12,918 nt of DNA from positions 1 through 12,918 of the forward strand of contig JAPSIP010000017.1 of NCBI GenBank assembly GCA_031178645.1, read 5' to 3'. The translations under genes were made by a program, and so were the position numbers. The stretch is from Paracoccus sp. (in: a-proteobacteria). Its GTDB lineage: Bacteria; Pseudomonadota; Alphaproteobacteria; Rhodobacterales; Rhodobacteraceae. The notes under the pieces are model-generated. The model was not told where the DNA came from, searched no databases, and was given only the letters and a program-made list of their open reading frames with translations. Positions within the stretch are counted from its first letter, which is position 1, and the number at the start of each line of letters is the position of its first letter. This document shows positions 1-8,109 of the stretch, piece after piece.

Positions 1-83
1 TCGAGGTCCGGGGACAATGCGACCCGACTTTCGCGCATCCCCTCGACCACCAGATCCCGCGCTGCGGAAAGATAGGTATCCAT
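1..83 (-). CDS. Partial CDS, N-terminal 27 residues, product not recognised
   Basis: An ATG on the minus strand (complement of 81-83) opens a reading frame that stays open to the left edge. The peptide begins MDTYLSAARDLVVEGMRESR and continues for seven more residues. A good ribosome binding site (AGGGGA, 7 nt before the ATG) and a sigma70-like promoter further upstream support a real start. The composition, a short amphipathic stretch rich in Ala, Arg, Glu and Val, gives no family. It is transcribed in the same direction as the RTX gene at 410-1606 but separated from it by 326 bases, with its own promoter candidate. Only 83 bases are visible, so no function is proposed. Confidence 0.5.
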   Translation of the reverse strand, partial: MDTYLSAARDLVVEGMRESRVALSPDL

Positions 84-409
84 CACGACATCCCCTGGTA
101 TCCAGACCACCCAACGTCCATCGCACGGAAGAATCTTGCCTCAGTCCTGCTATAGGTCAAGCCCCCTGATGGCGGACAGAATTGAAATCACGGGGTTTTG
201 GCATGGCTTTTGGTAATCGTCCTTTTACGGGCAGTCCTGCCGGATCCTTGCGGTTACCGCCTTGTCTCCCAGCACTCCCACAAGCCTGCTGGCGGCGCGA
301 ACCTCATCGGAACCATCCACCTCATGTCGGCCCCGTATGCAGTTCATGGCCGGAAGCGCCTTTGAAAGCGCACCCGGCTACGTCTGGGCAAGCAGGTATT
401 GGGATGCAA
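84..409. other. 326-base intergenic stretch with no gene
   Basis: The stretch lies between the start of the left-edge minus-strand gene and the 3' end of the minus-strand RTX gene. Apart from the promoter candidate at 132-160 I find no convincing coding frame, RNA gene or clear terminator with a U-tract. The long plus-strand open frame beginning at 182 runs on as the antisense of the RTX repeats and is not a gene. Confidence 0.6.
132..160 (-). promoter_or_regulatory. Putative sigma70-type promoter for the left-edge gene
   Basis: On the minus strand TTGACC (complement of 155-160, five of six matches to the -35 consensus) is followed after exactly 17 nt by AAGATT (complement of 132-137, three of six matches to the -10 consensus). 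It lies about 50 bases upstream of the ATG at 83. The -35 and spacing are good and the -10 is weak, so this is a prediction only. Confidence 0.35.
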
Positions 410-1606
410 CTACCAGAAATCGACCCGCGTTTGCAAAAGCTGGGCCAGCGTGTCGGGATCCTGGTTCAGGAAGATCGCGCCATTCCCGTTCCCCAAGTCC
501 AGCAGGGTCGCATCGCCAAGATCCTGCATCCGATCCGCAAGGGATGCCAAGTCGATTGTCTGGCCATTGATGCTGCTTGTAAGGACAAGGCGGTCTTCCG
601 GGCCAAAATCGGCGATGATATCGGTTCCGTGGCTGCTGCGGAACTGGAACACGTCCGCCCCGCTGCCGCCTGTCAGGAAGTCGTCGCCCGCCCCGCCATT
701 CAGCACGTCGTCCCCGTCGCCGCCGTCCAGCATGTCATTGCCGCGTCCGCCGTGCAGCGTGTCGTTCCCTGCGCGACCCAGCAACACATCGTCGCCGCGG
801 CCGAAATCGTACACGGCGGCGACGAAGTCGTTCCCGTCGCCCAGATCGACGATGTCGTCGCCCCCGCCGGTGTCCACCCAGTCGTTTCCGGCTCCGCCCT
901 GGATGCTGTCGTCGCCGAAGCCACCGTAAATGGTGTCGTTCCCCGTGTCCCCACCCATGGTGTCGTTGCCGTTGCCGCCGTTCAGGCGGTCGTTCCCGTC
1001 CCCGCCGGACATCAGGTCGTTGCCCAGCCCGCCGTCCAGCGTGTCGCGGCCGGCACCGCCTGACAGGATATCCCGCCCGGCATCGCCTTTCAGCAGGTCG
1101 TTGCCGGCGCCGCCGAACAGGATGTCGTCCCCGTCCTGACCGTCAAGGGTGTCGTTCCCGGCTCCGCCATGCAGCAAATCCGACGCGAATGATCCGAACA
1201 GCACGTCGTTCCCCGCCCCGCCGAACAGCCAGTCCGACGAGACGCGCTTGGCCGCGGACCAGTCGCCATAGGACAGTCCCCCGCGTTCCCGATTGCTGGC
1301 CCAGCGGACATCCAGCACATCGTCGCCCGTGCCGCCAATGAGCAGGTTCCATCCCGCGCCGCCATGCAGGGAATCATTGCCCGCGAAGCCCGCAAGGATG
1401 TGGTTGCCGATGCCGGCCCGCACGGTATCGTCGCCAGCCCCACCCAGCCAAAGACCCGATGCCAGGCTTTCCGCGAAGATGGCGATGGCGGCGTCCAGGA
1501 AATCCTGCCGCGCGGCCAGGGCCTCCGCCAGGTTCGCGGCGATCGGCGGCAATTGTGTCAGGCCGTCGGTCAGAGTGGGGGGATTGGGGTCTGAATAGGT
1601 CGTCAT
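410..1606 (-). CDS. RTX hemolysin-type calcium-binding protein, putative T1SS substrate (398 aa)
   Basis: Extracellular calcium-binding RTX protein. A short N-terminal region (residues 1-54, rich in Ala and Leu) has no Sec signal. From residue 55 to about 318 there is an array of glycine/aspartate nonapeptides of the GGxGxDxLx type, which form Ca2+-binding beta-rolls after export. The C-terminal 80 residues (beginning ADVFQFRSSHGTDIIADF) resemble the C-terminal domain of serralysin-type RTX proteins and should carry the uncleaved secretion signal. The array is interrupted at residues 98-128 by a Trp/Arg/Ser-rich insert. I chose the ATG at 1606 because a GGAAAAG-like ribosome site precedes it and the following residues look natural; upstream in-frame ATGs add 38 unlikely residues. 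The gene is divergent from the second RTX gene and close to a T1SS operon that could export it. It is the only complete gene in the window without a frameshift. Substrate status is inferred; an adhesin, a glycan-binding protein or an enzyme scaffold are all possible. Confidence 0.88.
   Translation of the reverse strand: MTTYSDPNPPTLTDGLTQLPPIAANLAEALAARQDFLDAAIAIFAESLASGLWLGGAGDDTVRAGIGNHILAGFAGNDSLHGGAGWNLLIGGTGDDVLDVRWASNRERGGLSYGDWSAAKRVSSDWLFGGAGNDVLFGSFASDLLHGGAGNDTLDGQDGDDILFGGAGNDLLKGDAGRDILSGGAGRDTLDGGLGNDLMSGGDGNDRLNGGNGNDTMGGDTGNDTIYGGFGDDSIQGGAGNDWVDTGGGDDIVDLGDGNDFVAAVYDFGRGDDVLLGRAGNDTLHGGRGNDMLDGGDGDDVLNGGAGDDFLTGGSGADVFQFRSSHGTDIIADFGPEDRLVLTSSINGQTIDLASLADRMQDLGDATLLDLGNGNGAIFLNQDPDTLAQLLQTRVDFW
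653..1444 (-). repeat. RTX nonapeptide repeat-coding array
   Basis: DNA encoding consecutive GGxGxDxLx units gives imperfect 27-base periodicity in GGCGGNGCGGGCAACGAC-like words on the minus strand. Its antisense produces long, meaningless open frames with recurring Val-Val-Pro and Ser-Ser-Pro motifs. Confidence 0.85.
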
Positions 1607-1804
1607 GGGTGCTTTTCCAATTTGAAATAACCCGATGCCTTCTGCCCGGAACCGGCCCATGCCCAGCCATCGGCCGCATGTTAGCCAGGGGCCGACTTCC
1701 TGCGACCACGGAATAGGCACAGTTTCAACTAATTAGTGGCCGGCCGTTATCGGGCTTTCGCATAGGTTGTGCGCCATAAGATCAACAGCAAGGAAGGGTT
1801 CATC
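1607..1804. promoter_or_regulatory. Divergent regulatory region between the two RTX genes
   Basis: The 198 bases separate two divergently transcribed RTX genes and should hold both promoters. A noticeably AT-rich island around 1720-1737 contains the perfect 10-bp palindrome ACTAATTAGT (1728-1737), followed at once by the palindrome GGCCGGCC. A good ribosome binding site, AGGAAGGG at 1791-1798, serves the plus-strand ATG at 1805. I could not assign convincing -35/-10 pairs for either direction. Confidence 0.55.
1728..1737. promoter_or_regulatory. Perfect AT-rich palindrome, possible operator
   Basis: ACTAATTAGT is a complete 10-bp dyad centred between the two divergent RTX genes, in a region otherwise dominated by G and C. 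A dimeric regulator could bind here and control both genes. No regulator family is assigned. Confidence 0.3.
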
Positions 1805-2645
1805 ATGGCCACGATACCAGGGGGCGCGTTCAGCGATTTCCTGTTCGGGACGTCGCTCTCGGACTTCATCACGGCGGGTGGCGGCAATGACACCGTCATG
1901 GCCAATTCAGGCGACGACATCGTCTATGGCGGGACGGGCAACGATCTTCTGAACGGCGGCTCGGGCGACGACCGGCTGCTGGGAGAGGCGGGGGCCGATC
2001 AGCTTCTGGGCGGATCGGGCGACGATACGCTCGACGGGGCGAGGGGAACGACACCTCGTCCGGCGGCACGGGCGACGATCTGCTGCTGGGCGGCACGGGC
2101 GACGACCTTCTGGCCGGGGGCGCGGGCGACGATACGCTGTCGGGTGGAGCAGGCGACGATGCCCTGACCGGAGATGCCGGGAACGACCTGCTGCTGGGCG
2201 GCGCCGGCGATGACATCCTGTCGGGCGGCGCCGGCCGCGACACGATGGAGGGCGGTGCCGGGGACGATCGTCTCTATGGTGGCGCAGGAGACGACCTTCT
2301 GCTGGGCGGCGCCGGCGACGATCTGCTGCAAGGCGACAGCGGGCAACGACACGCTGGACGGCGGCGGGCGACGACAATCTCTACGGCGGCGCCGGAGACG
2401 ACCTGTTCATCTTCTCGGGGGGCGGGGATGTGGTCATGGACTTCACCGATGGCGACATCCTGCAGATTTCCTCGCGGCTGGACGGCGTCACCCTGGCTTC
2501 CGCCGAGGTAATAGCCGATTTCGCCATCAATCTTGGTGATGCCGGCACTCTGATCGACTTTGGCCAGGGCGACAGTGTCTTGCTGCACGGCGTGGCCTTT
2601 GACGGCGTGACGTCGGATCCGGGCCGGTTCTTCACCGTCGTCTGA
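1805..2645 (+). CDS. RTX calcium-binding protein, putative T1SS substrate, frameshifted (about 280 aa when restored)
   Basis: A second, smaller extracellular RTX protein. It starts at the ATG at 1805 ([20 protein letters not shown]), 6 nt after AGGAAGGG. About twenty nonapeptide repeats follow from residue 25. The C-terminal region ([20 protein letters not shown] onward) ends in FFTVV, the hydrophobic end typical of T1SS substrates. As written, the frame breaks three times. One G is missing in the run at 2036-2039, one G is extra at 2341-2343, and near 2361-2367 there is either one extra G or a missing GC dinucleotide. Restoring these keeps the nine-residue register across each break, so the gene was intact recently or the breaks are sequence errors. 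Divergent from the 398-aa RTX gene, it is followed by a hairpin and then the glycosyltransferase/T1SS operon. Its function beyond calcium binding is unknown. Confidence 0.8.
1877..2412 (+). repeat. RTX nonapeptide repeat-coding array
   Basis: About twenty consecutive 27-base units encode GGxGDDxLx-type nonapeptides, for example GGTGNDLLN and GGAGDDLLL. The internal identity of the units is high enough that replication slippage or assembly collapse within the array is plausible. Confidence 0.85.
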
Positions 2646-2652
2646 TCCTGAT

Positions 2653-2680
2653 GGTCCGGGCGCCCCAACGCGCCCGGACC
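2653..2680 (+). terminator. Perfect 11-bp GC-rich hairpin after the RTX gene
   Basis: GGTCCGGGCGC (2653-2663) and GCGCCCGGACC (2670-2680) are exact reverse complements around a six-base CCCAAC loop. The hairpin begins 8 nt after the RTX stop codon. No U-tract follows (GCATCCAGAC), so it may be a weak terminator, an attenuator or an mRNA 3'-end stabiliser separating RTX expression from the downstream operon. Confidence 0.6.
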
Positions 2681-2724
2681 GCATCCAGACGTTTCCTGTC
2701 ATCCCGCCTCAGGTTCCAAACGGC

Positions 2725-4725
2725 ATGAACTTCTCCGTCGATCGAAAGCTTTGCCGCCCCGGCCCGCAGCCCCTTGCTGCACCGCCCGGCGAGGCGACGG
2801 TGATTGCCATGGGCACCATGCTCAGCGCCGTCTTCTTCGATCGCCCGGCAGGCCCTCGGTCCCGGATGCAGGCGGAACAGGACGGCCTGCCCATCCCGCG
2901 CCCCCTCATCGGGGCAGAACTTGCCCTTCGAACCGGCGGCACGCGGCATGTCCTGTTCGTCCCCCAGGGGATCGAGACCGTGCAGGCGCGCCATCTCGTG
3001 CTGCATCTGGACGGCATTCCCGTGGCCGAGATCGACCCCAACTGGCTGCAGCCACCCGAGGGTGAGCTGTCTACCCTGGTCGCGCAACTTTCCGGTCCAG
3101 GCCTGCGCAAGCTGCTGCGGGTCATGATGACCGGGGCGCCGCTGTTTGCCGGGCCGGCCCAGGCCGGTCTTGCCGACGCGATCACGCGCCTGATGGATAT
3201 CTGCGCCATTCCGGCCTTTGCGCCGGTTGCGGAAACCCGGATCGCGGGGCGGCTGCTTGTCAGCTATGCCGTTTCCGGCCTTTCCGCCATGGGCCATCCT
3301 GCCGAGGCTGCCGCGTTCCTGAACGGGCGCCTGGTCCGCCTGAAGAATTTCGATTGCCTTTCCGAAGGGGAATTGCTGCATGTGCTGCTTCCCCCTGGAC
3401 TTGGCCGGGCACAGATCCTGGCTTTCGCCGATGCGCCGATGCGCCGATGCGCCGATGCGCCGATGCGCCGGTGCGGTTAGCGGCGGGGGATGGCCTGCTC
3501 CGCCGCCTGCCGATCTCGACCTGGCTGCGCGCCCGCAGCCAAACGTGCAAGGACTGGTTGTCCAGCCTTGTCGGAACGATCGCCGAACCCAGGCCTGTGC
3601 CTTCCGGGGGATCTGATCGAACCGAAGATCGCAATTCAGCATCTTTCATCGGCCGCCGGGGGTATCCTCTATGCGCTGACGCTGACGGACCCTTCGCGCA
3701 TGGCGAACAAGGTCATTCTGGAACGACAGGGGCAGAAGGCAGAACTGGGAATGATCTGGGGGGCGGACGGAACCGCGATTCTGACGGGACTGGCCGACCT
3801 GCCCCCGCAGCCGGGGGGCCACGACACCTGCCGGATCCGCATCGTCGATCATTCGGACCATTCGCGCCTTTTGGCCGAAACGGCAGTCCCGGACTATGAC
3901 GGGGGGATTCCTGACGGCTTCCGGGATGCCTGGACGGCAGGAACCGACTGCTTGCGGTCCCTGGCACAGGCCCGAGGGGGGTTCCGCCGGATGCCGCCGC
4001 CCTGCACCACGCAGCATTTCGGACCGGTGCAGAAACCCAGGCTCAGGGTCGTCACCTCGGTGGGCGATTCGACCGACCTGATCCGGGCGCGTGCCGCCAT
4101 GATCCTGGCCGAAGGCCAGGGTATCCCGGTCGAGGTGGTCTGCACCATGACAGCAGGGCCACTGGCCGCCAGCGCGCGTGAGGCCGTGGCGCAGACCGCC
4201 GCAATCTATGGCGTGCCGCACCGTTTGGTGCTGTTCCCCGATTTCGCCACATCCGCCGAACGGATGCACGCTGCCCTATCGGATGCGCGGGACGCCCCCG
4301 CCCTGGTGCTGGGTGGTGATGTCCTACCCGCCGCACCGGGCTGGCTGGGCTTCTGGATGCGGCGGCTGCGCAAGCGCGCGGCCCTGGCCCCGGCGCTGCT
4401 GGCGCGGGATGGACCTGTCGCCGCGACGCGCGAGGGCTTCGATCCCTGCCGGGGATTGCCCGCCGCGCATCTGCTGCAGACGGGGCAGGGGATCGACCGG
4501 CCGCTGCCGGCCTGCCTGGCGCTTGGCCCGGACGGGATCGCGCGGCTTCTGGACAGTGCGCCGCATCCCGATGCGGCAATCTGGATCGCCCAAGCCCTGC
4601 AAGGCTGCGCCCGGTCCGAAACGCGTCACCCGTTCCGCCGTTTCGGTCCCGCCCCGAAGTCGGACGGGTTCGCGGCCGCCCTTTCTAATACCGCATTTTC
4701 CCTGATCGAAAAGGTTCACGGATGA
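2725..4725 (+). CDS. Large GT-A-like (GT2-related) glycosyltransferase protein 1, interrupted at an octamer repeat
   Basis: Probable cytoplasmic protein with long N-terminal regions of unassigned fold and a C-terminal domain resembling divergent family 2 glycosyltransferases. The visible GT-like part begins at RLRVVTSVGDSTDLIRARAA (about 4046). It contains ALVLGGDVLPAAPGWL (Asp codon at 4318), matching the usual acidic metal-site strand followed by PxPGWL. The reading frame holds from 2725 to the octamer array at 3427-3474, where it runs into TAG (3478-3480). The next coding stretch (VRLAAGDGLLRRLPISTWLR) is in another frame, and a second shift by one extra G in 3606-3610 restores the first. 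With five (or two) octamers and that G removed the protein is 663 (or 655) aa. The stop overlaps the next start as ATGA. The start is uncertain because the ribosome site (AGGTT) is weak. The general GT-like call is moderate; donor and acceptor are unknown. Confidence 0.65.
3427..3474 (+). repeat. Octanucleotide tandem array (GCCGATGC x5 plus GCCGGTGC)
   Basis: Five perfect head-to-tail copies of GCCGATGC and a sixth copy with one A-to-G change lie inside the coding region of the first GT-A-like gene. Eight is not a multiple of three, so each gain or loss of a unit shifts the frame. The natural-looking protein join, ILAFADAP to VRLAAGDG, is restored with two, five or eight copies but not with the present six. 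Each perfect unit also contains an ATG, giving potential restart codons in all three frames. Confidence 0.93.
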
Positions 4726-5960
4726 CCCTTCAGGTCTTGCAGATCGCCCATGACCACCCCGCCCATACCAGCGGCGGGACCGAATTCCTGGCCCATGACC
4801 TGACGGCGGCGCTGAACGCGGCGGGCGGGGTCCGCGCCAGGTTCCTGGCCGCCACGACGTCGCTGCAGCGGCCCGACGACGCGCCCAGGATCGCTGGGCA
4901 TTGAGGGTGGGGACCACCTGCTGCGCACCGGACGCTATGACCGCTTCTCGATGCTGCGGCAGGACGGCACCGACTGGGTCGCCTCGATGGGGCGGCTTCT
5001 GGACGGCTTCCGCCCCGATGTCGTGCATCTGCATGGTCTCGACCGCATCGGGGCCGAGGTTCTGGCGGTCATCCGCCGTCTGGCCCCAAGGGCGCGGATC
5101 GTGCTGACGCTGCATGATTACCAGACTCTTTGCCCCAATGACGGCTGATGTTGACCGTGCCGGACGGGGCGCGGTGCCAGAAGGCCGGGACTGACCGCTG
5201 CCGGGGTTGCCATCCGGCAATGCCGGCGGCGGCGCATCTGTTGCGCAAGGTGCATTTGACGGCGCTTCTGTCGCTGGTCGATGCCTTTACCGCGCCTTCG
5301 CGCTTCCTTGCCGAACGGTTTGTCGAATGGGGGATCGAGGCAGACCGGATCACGGTGCTGCCCAATCAGGTCCAAGCCGTCGCGCATCCGCCGCGCGGGG
5401 CGCGCGCCCGCCCGAACCGCCTTGCCTTCTTCGGCAACATCGCCCCGCACAAGGGCGTGCTGCCGCTGCTGGCGGCGGCGCGTTTGGCGGGGGACAGGGT
5501 GACGCTGGATCTGCATGGCGGGTTGGGCCATGCCGAAGACGGGTTCCGCTGCGCCTTTGCCGATGCCCTTGCTGCCGCGCCCAATGCCCATCACCACGGA
5601 ACCTATGCCCGCGCAGACCTGCCTGCGCTGATGGCGCGTGCCGATTGGGTCGTCCTGCCGTCGATCTGGTGGGAGAACGCCCTTGTCCTGCTCGAGGCGG
5701 GGGCGGCGGGTCTGCCGGTGATCTGTTCGGGGATTGGCGGCATGGCCGAGATGGTGGAACACGGCGTCACCGGCCTGCATGTTCCCCCCGGCGATCCCCG
5801 GGCCCTGGCCGAAACGATGCGCGCAGCAGCGGGCGACCGGGCGGGTCAGGCGCGCATGGCTGCCGCGTAGCGCACTCGGCATGGACAGGACGCCTATCGC
5901 GGCTTTGTCCACAGCCATCCGGACATCTATCGGACCCTGACAGGAAGGATCAGCGCATGA
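4722..5960 (+). CDS. GT4-family (GT-B fold) glycosyltransferase 1, with frameshifts and an in-frame TAG
   Basis: Retaining glycosyltransferase that would add a sugar from a nucleotide donor to a glycan or acceptor in the cytoplasm. The N-terminal acceptor domain shows the glycine loop HDHPAHTSGGTEFLAHDL, then DVVHLHGLDRIG. The C-terminal domain shows AFFGNIAPHKGVLPLL, WVVLPSIWWENALVLLEAGA (acidic pair at about residues 318 and 325) and the GIGGMAEMVEHGVTGLHV segment. A Cys-rich stretch follows LHDYQTLC. The frame is broken by one extra base near 4884-4888 and one missing base near 5143-5146. These cancel, giving 412 aa if the in-frame TAG at 5868-5870 (codon 383) is read as sense. The frame after that TAG (RTRHGQDAYRGFVHSHPDIY) continues plausibly to TGA at 5958-5960, overlapping the next ATG by four bases. 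If the TAG is real, only the last 30 residues are lost. Sugar specificity cannot be read from sequence. Confidence 0.82.
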
Positions 5961-8109
5961 GTCCCGCTGACGCCGCATTCTTCGGACTTGCCGTGGAGGC
6001 TCCCGCGGCCCTGGTGCTGGATCTGGCGATCATCCTGCCCGGCAGGCGGACGCTGCTGGCGCTCTCGAACCCGGCCGATCTCTTGCCCCGGCAAGGATCC
6101 TGCGGCGATGCGTCCTGGCAGGCTGTCTGCTGGCCCGTCCAGAACGGCCGTGCGGGTCTGGCCCTGGTCCGGGCGCCCCTGGTCGGCACCCACTGGCTAC
6201 GGACCCCCGGCGGTGAGGAACGCGAAATCGCCGCCCCACGCGCCCTGGACGTGGCCCCCGCGCCGCTGGCCGAATTCGTCAGGCGCCACGGATTGAACAG
6301 CCGCGAGGTGTTCGACTTTCTTGCCGTCAACCTGACCCATGACGCCCCGGCCGGGACGACGCGGTCCGGCGACGGCGACTTCGCGGCCCGCTTCCTGTCG
6401 CTTGCGGCCGAGGCCGGGGGCTTTGTCGAAATCCTTGCCTGTCCCGGCACCCGGGGGCTTTTTGCGCAGGGCTGGGCGATGTCACTGGGCGCAGGCCGTC
6501 ACCGCCTGGCACGGCTGGACGGCACCTTGGCCCTGTGCGACGCCGATGTGGCATTGTTCGCGCGCGACGACATCCCGCCGCCCGGCATGGGCTTCTGCCT
6601 GTTCAGCCTGGACTGGGAAACCGATCTCGAGGGGCTGGATTGCCTGTTCTATGAACAGGACGGCACTCTCAAGCGGCTCGAGGTGGTACGGGGCAGCGTC
6701 CTGCGTCTGGCGGGCGATGCAGCAACCGACCATGTCCGGCACATGCTGCCCCGGCTGGCCGGCGACGAAGGGGGGATCGGCATCTATCGCCGCATCTGCC
6801 CCCCCGGTATCAGGGGGTGGACACGCTTGCCCTGACCACGCTGCCCATTGCCGCAGCCTTCGATTCGGTGTTCCAGGCGCCCTCGGGCGGGCTTCTGGCG
6901 ATGGGTTGGCTGCTGGATCCGCTGCGGCAGGTAGAGCGCGTGATCGTCAAGAGCACGGCTGGCCTTTACGCGCCCCTGCAGGACTGCTGGAATCCCCTGC
7001 CGCGCGCGGACCTGAACCAGGGCTTTGCGGGCGATCCGCGATTTTCCCGGCTGCTCGATCCGGCCGATACCCTGCATGGTTTCGTCGCCTTTGCCACCGG
7101 CAGCTTCCGCCGAGGGGATGAAGAGTTTTATCTGGAACTGGTTCTTGCCGACAAAAGCTGCCTGTTCCACCCCCTGAAGATCACCGGGGCCGAAGGCCGC
7201 GAAATGCTGCCCCAGATCCTTGCCGCCCTTCCGTTGCACGACCCGGCCCAAGACCGGATTGTCGATGACATGGTGGCGCCGTTCCTGGCGCAACTGCCCG
7301 CTCGGCCGAGGAGAACCCGCGGGGCGCAGCGGCCGATCCCGCTTTCAGAAACCGCCGGGAACATCACCGCCGTCGTTCCCCTCGACCGGCTGGACCATCT
7401 TCAGCCCATGATGGCGCTGCTGTCGGGCACGCCCGAGGCGGAACGGCTTGATCTGGCGATCGTCATGACGCGGGCCGGGGCGGGCGAGGCTGCAAGGCGG
7501 CTGCCTGATCTGTTCTCCTTCTATGGCATTCGGGGCCGGCTGCTGATCGTCGATCAAACCGATCTCGGCGCCCGGATCGAGGCGGGGCTTGCCTTGGCCA
7601 CCGCGGCGCGGGTGCTGATCTGGCAGCCTTCTGCCCTTCCCATGGCCCCTGGATGGCTGGACGTGCTGGAGTCGGAGCTTGAAGGCCTTGGCAGGCCGGG
7701 TCTGATCTCTCCCACGCTGGTCTATGAAGACGGGTCGATCTTCTATGGCGGCGATGGAGTTGTCGGGGATAACGCCCCGATGCTGGGCTATCCGCGCGGA
7801 TGGCTGACCGGCGGCGCGCCGCGCCCCATGGCCGCCGGCGCGGCCCAGCTTGCGCTGATCGACCATCAGGCAATGGCCCGGGCGGGGGGATTTGCGGGGC
7901 GGCTTTATTCCGATGGACTGGCGCACAGGGATCTGGCCAGCCGCCTACATGAACAGGGTTTCGGAACCTGGCCGTCGCGCGGCGTCGATTTCTGGATGCT
8001 CGAGGATCTGCCGCGCGCAGCCGATGCCATGGCCGCACTGCTGGAAAGGATTGATTCAGCTTTGGTGGGTAAGACTGCAGGCATGTTCAGCACAGGCCGA
8101 TTCCCGTGA
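5957..8109 (+). CDS. Large GT-A-like (GT2-related) glycosyltransferase protein 2, frameshift at a C7 run
   Basis: Second large protein of the same general plan as the one at 2725-4725. The ATG at 5957 follows AGGAAGGA and overlaps the previous stop as ATGA. The first 280 or so residues are unassigned. A middle region has APSGGLLAMGWLLDPLRQVE, a pattern I associate with accessory beta-sandwich domains before family 2 glycosyltransferases. The C-terminal domain (from about ITAVVPLDRLDHLQPMMALL) has APGWLDVLESELEG, then GLISPTLVYEDGSIFYGGDG and HRDLASRLHEQGFG, which follow the family 2 layout. The usual DxD position reads IWQPSALPMAPGWL (residues 555-568), with no acidic residues, so catalysis is doubtful or different. 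One C is missing in the run at 6799-6805; restoring it gives 717 aa. The stop overlaps the next gene's GTG start as GTGA. Role in glycan assembly is inferred from neighbours. Confidence 0.68.

Noticed and set aside
182..1063. Long plus-strand open frame of 293 codons rich in Val, Ala and Pro
   Set aside because: It is the antisense of the RTX repeat array. Its periodic VVP/VVA pattern mirrors the nonapeptide repeat, and no plausible domain or ribosome site is present.
3427..3474. Repeat array as a CRISPR
   Set aside because: The units are 8 bases with no spacers and lie inside a coding region; it is a simple tandem repeat.
2632..3642. Long minus-strand open frame of 336 codons
   Set aside because: It is antisense to the GT-A-like gene. 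High GC produces long shadow frames, and its residue composition (His, Arg, Gln rich) is typical of one.
3354..3899. Overlapping plus-strand open frame of 181 codons across the octamer array
   Set aside because: Only its middle part (about 3470-3605) is natural coding sequence, as the displaced segment of the gene at 2725-4725; the rest is out-of-frame shadow.
5207..6835. Single 542-codon frame starting within the first GT4 gene
   Set aside because: Only the part from 5957 is real coding sequence; upstream of that it is an out-of-frame shadow of the GT4 gene, rich in Arg, Gly and Pro.
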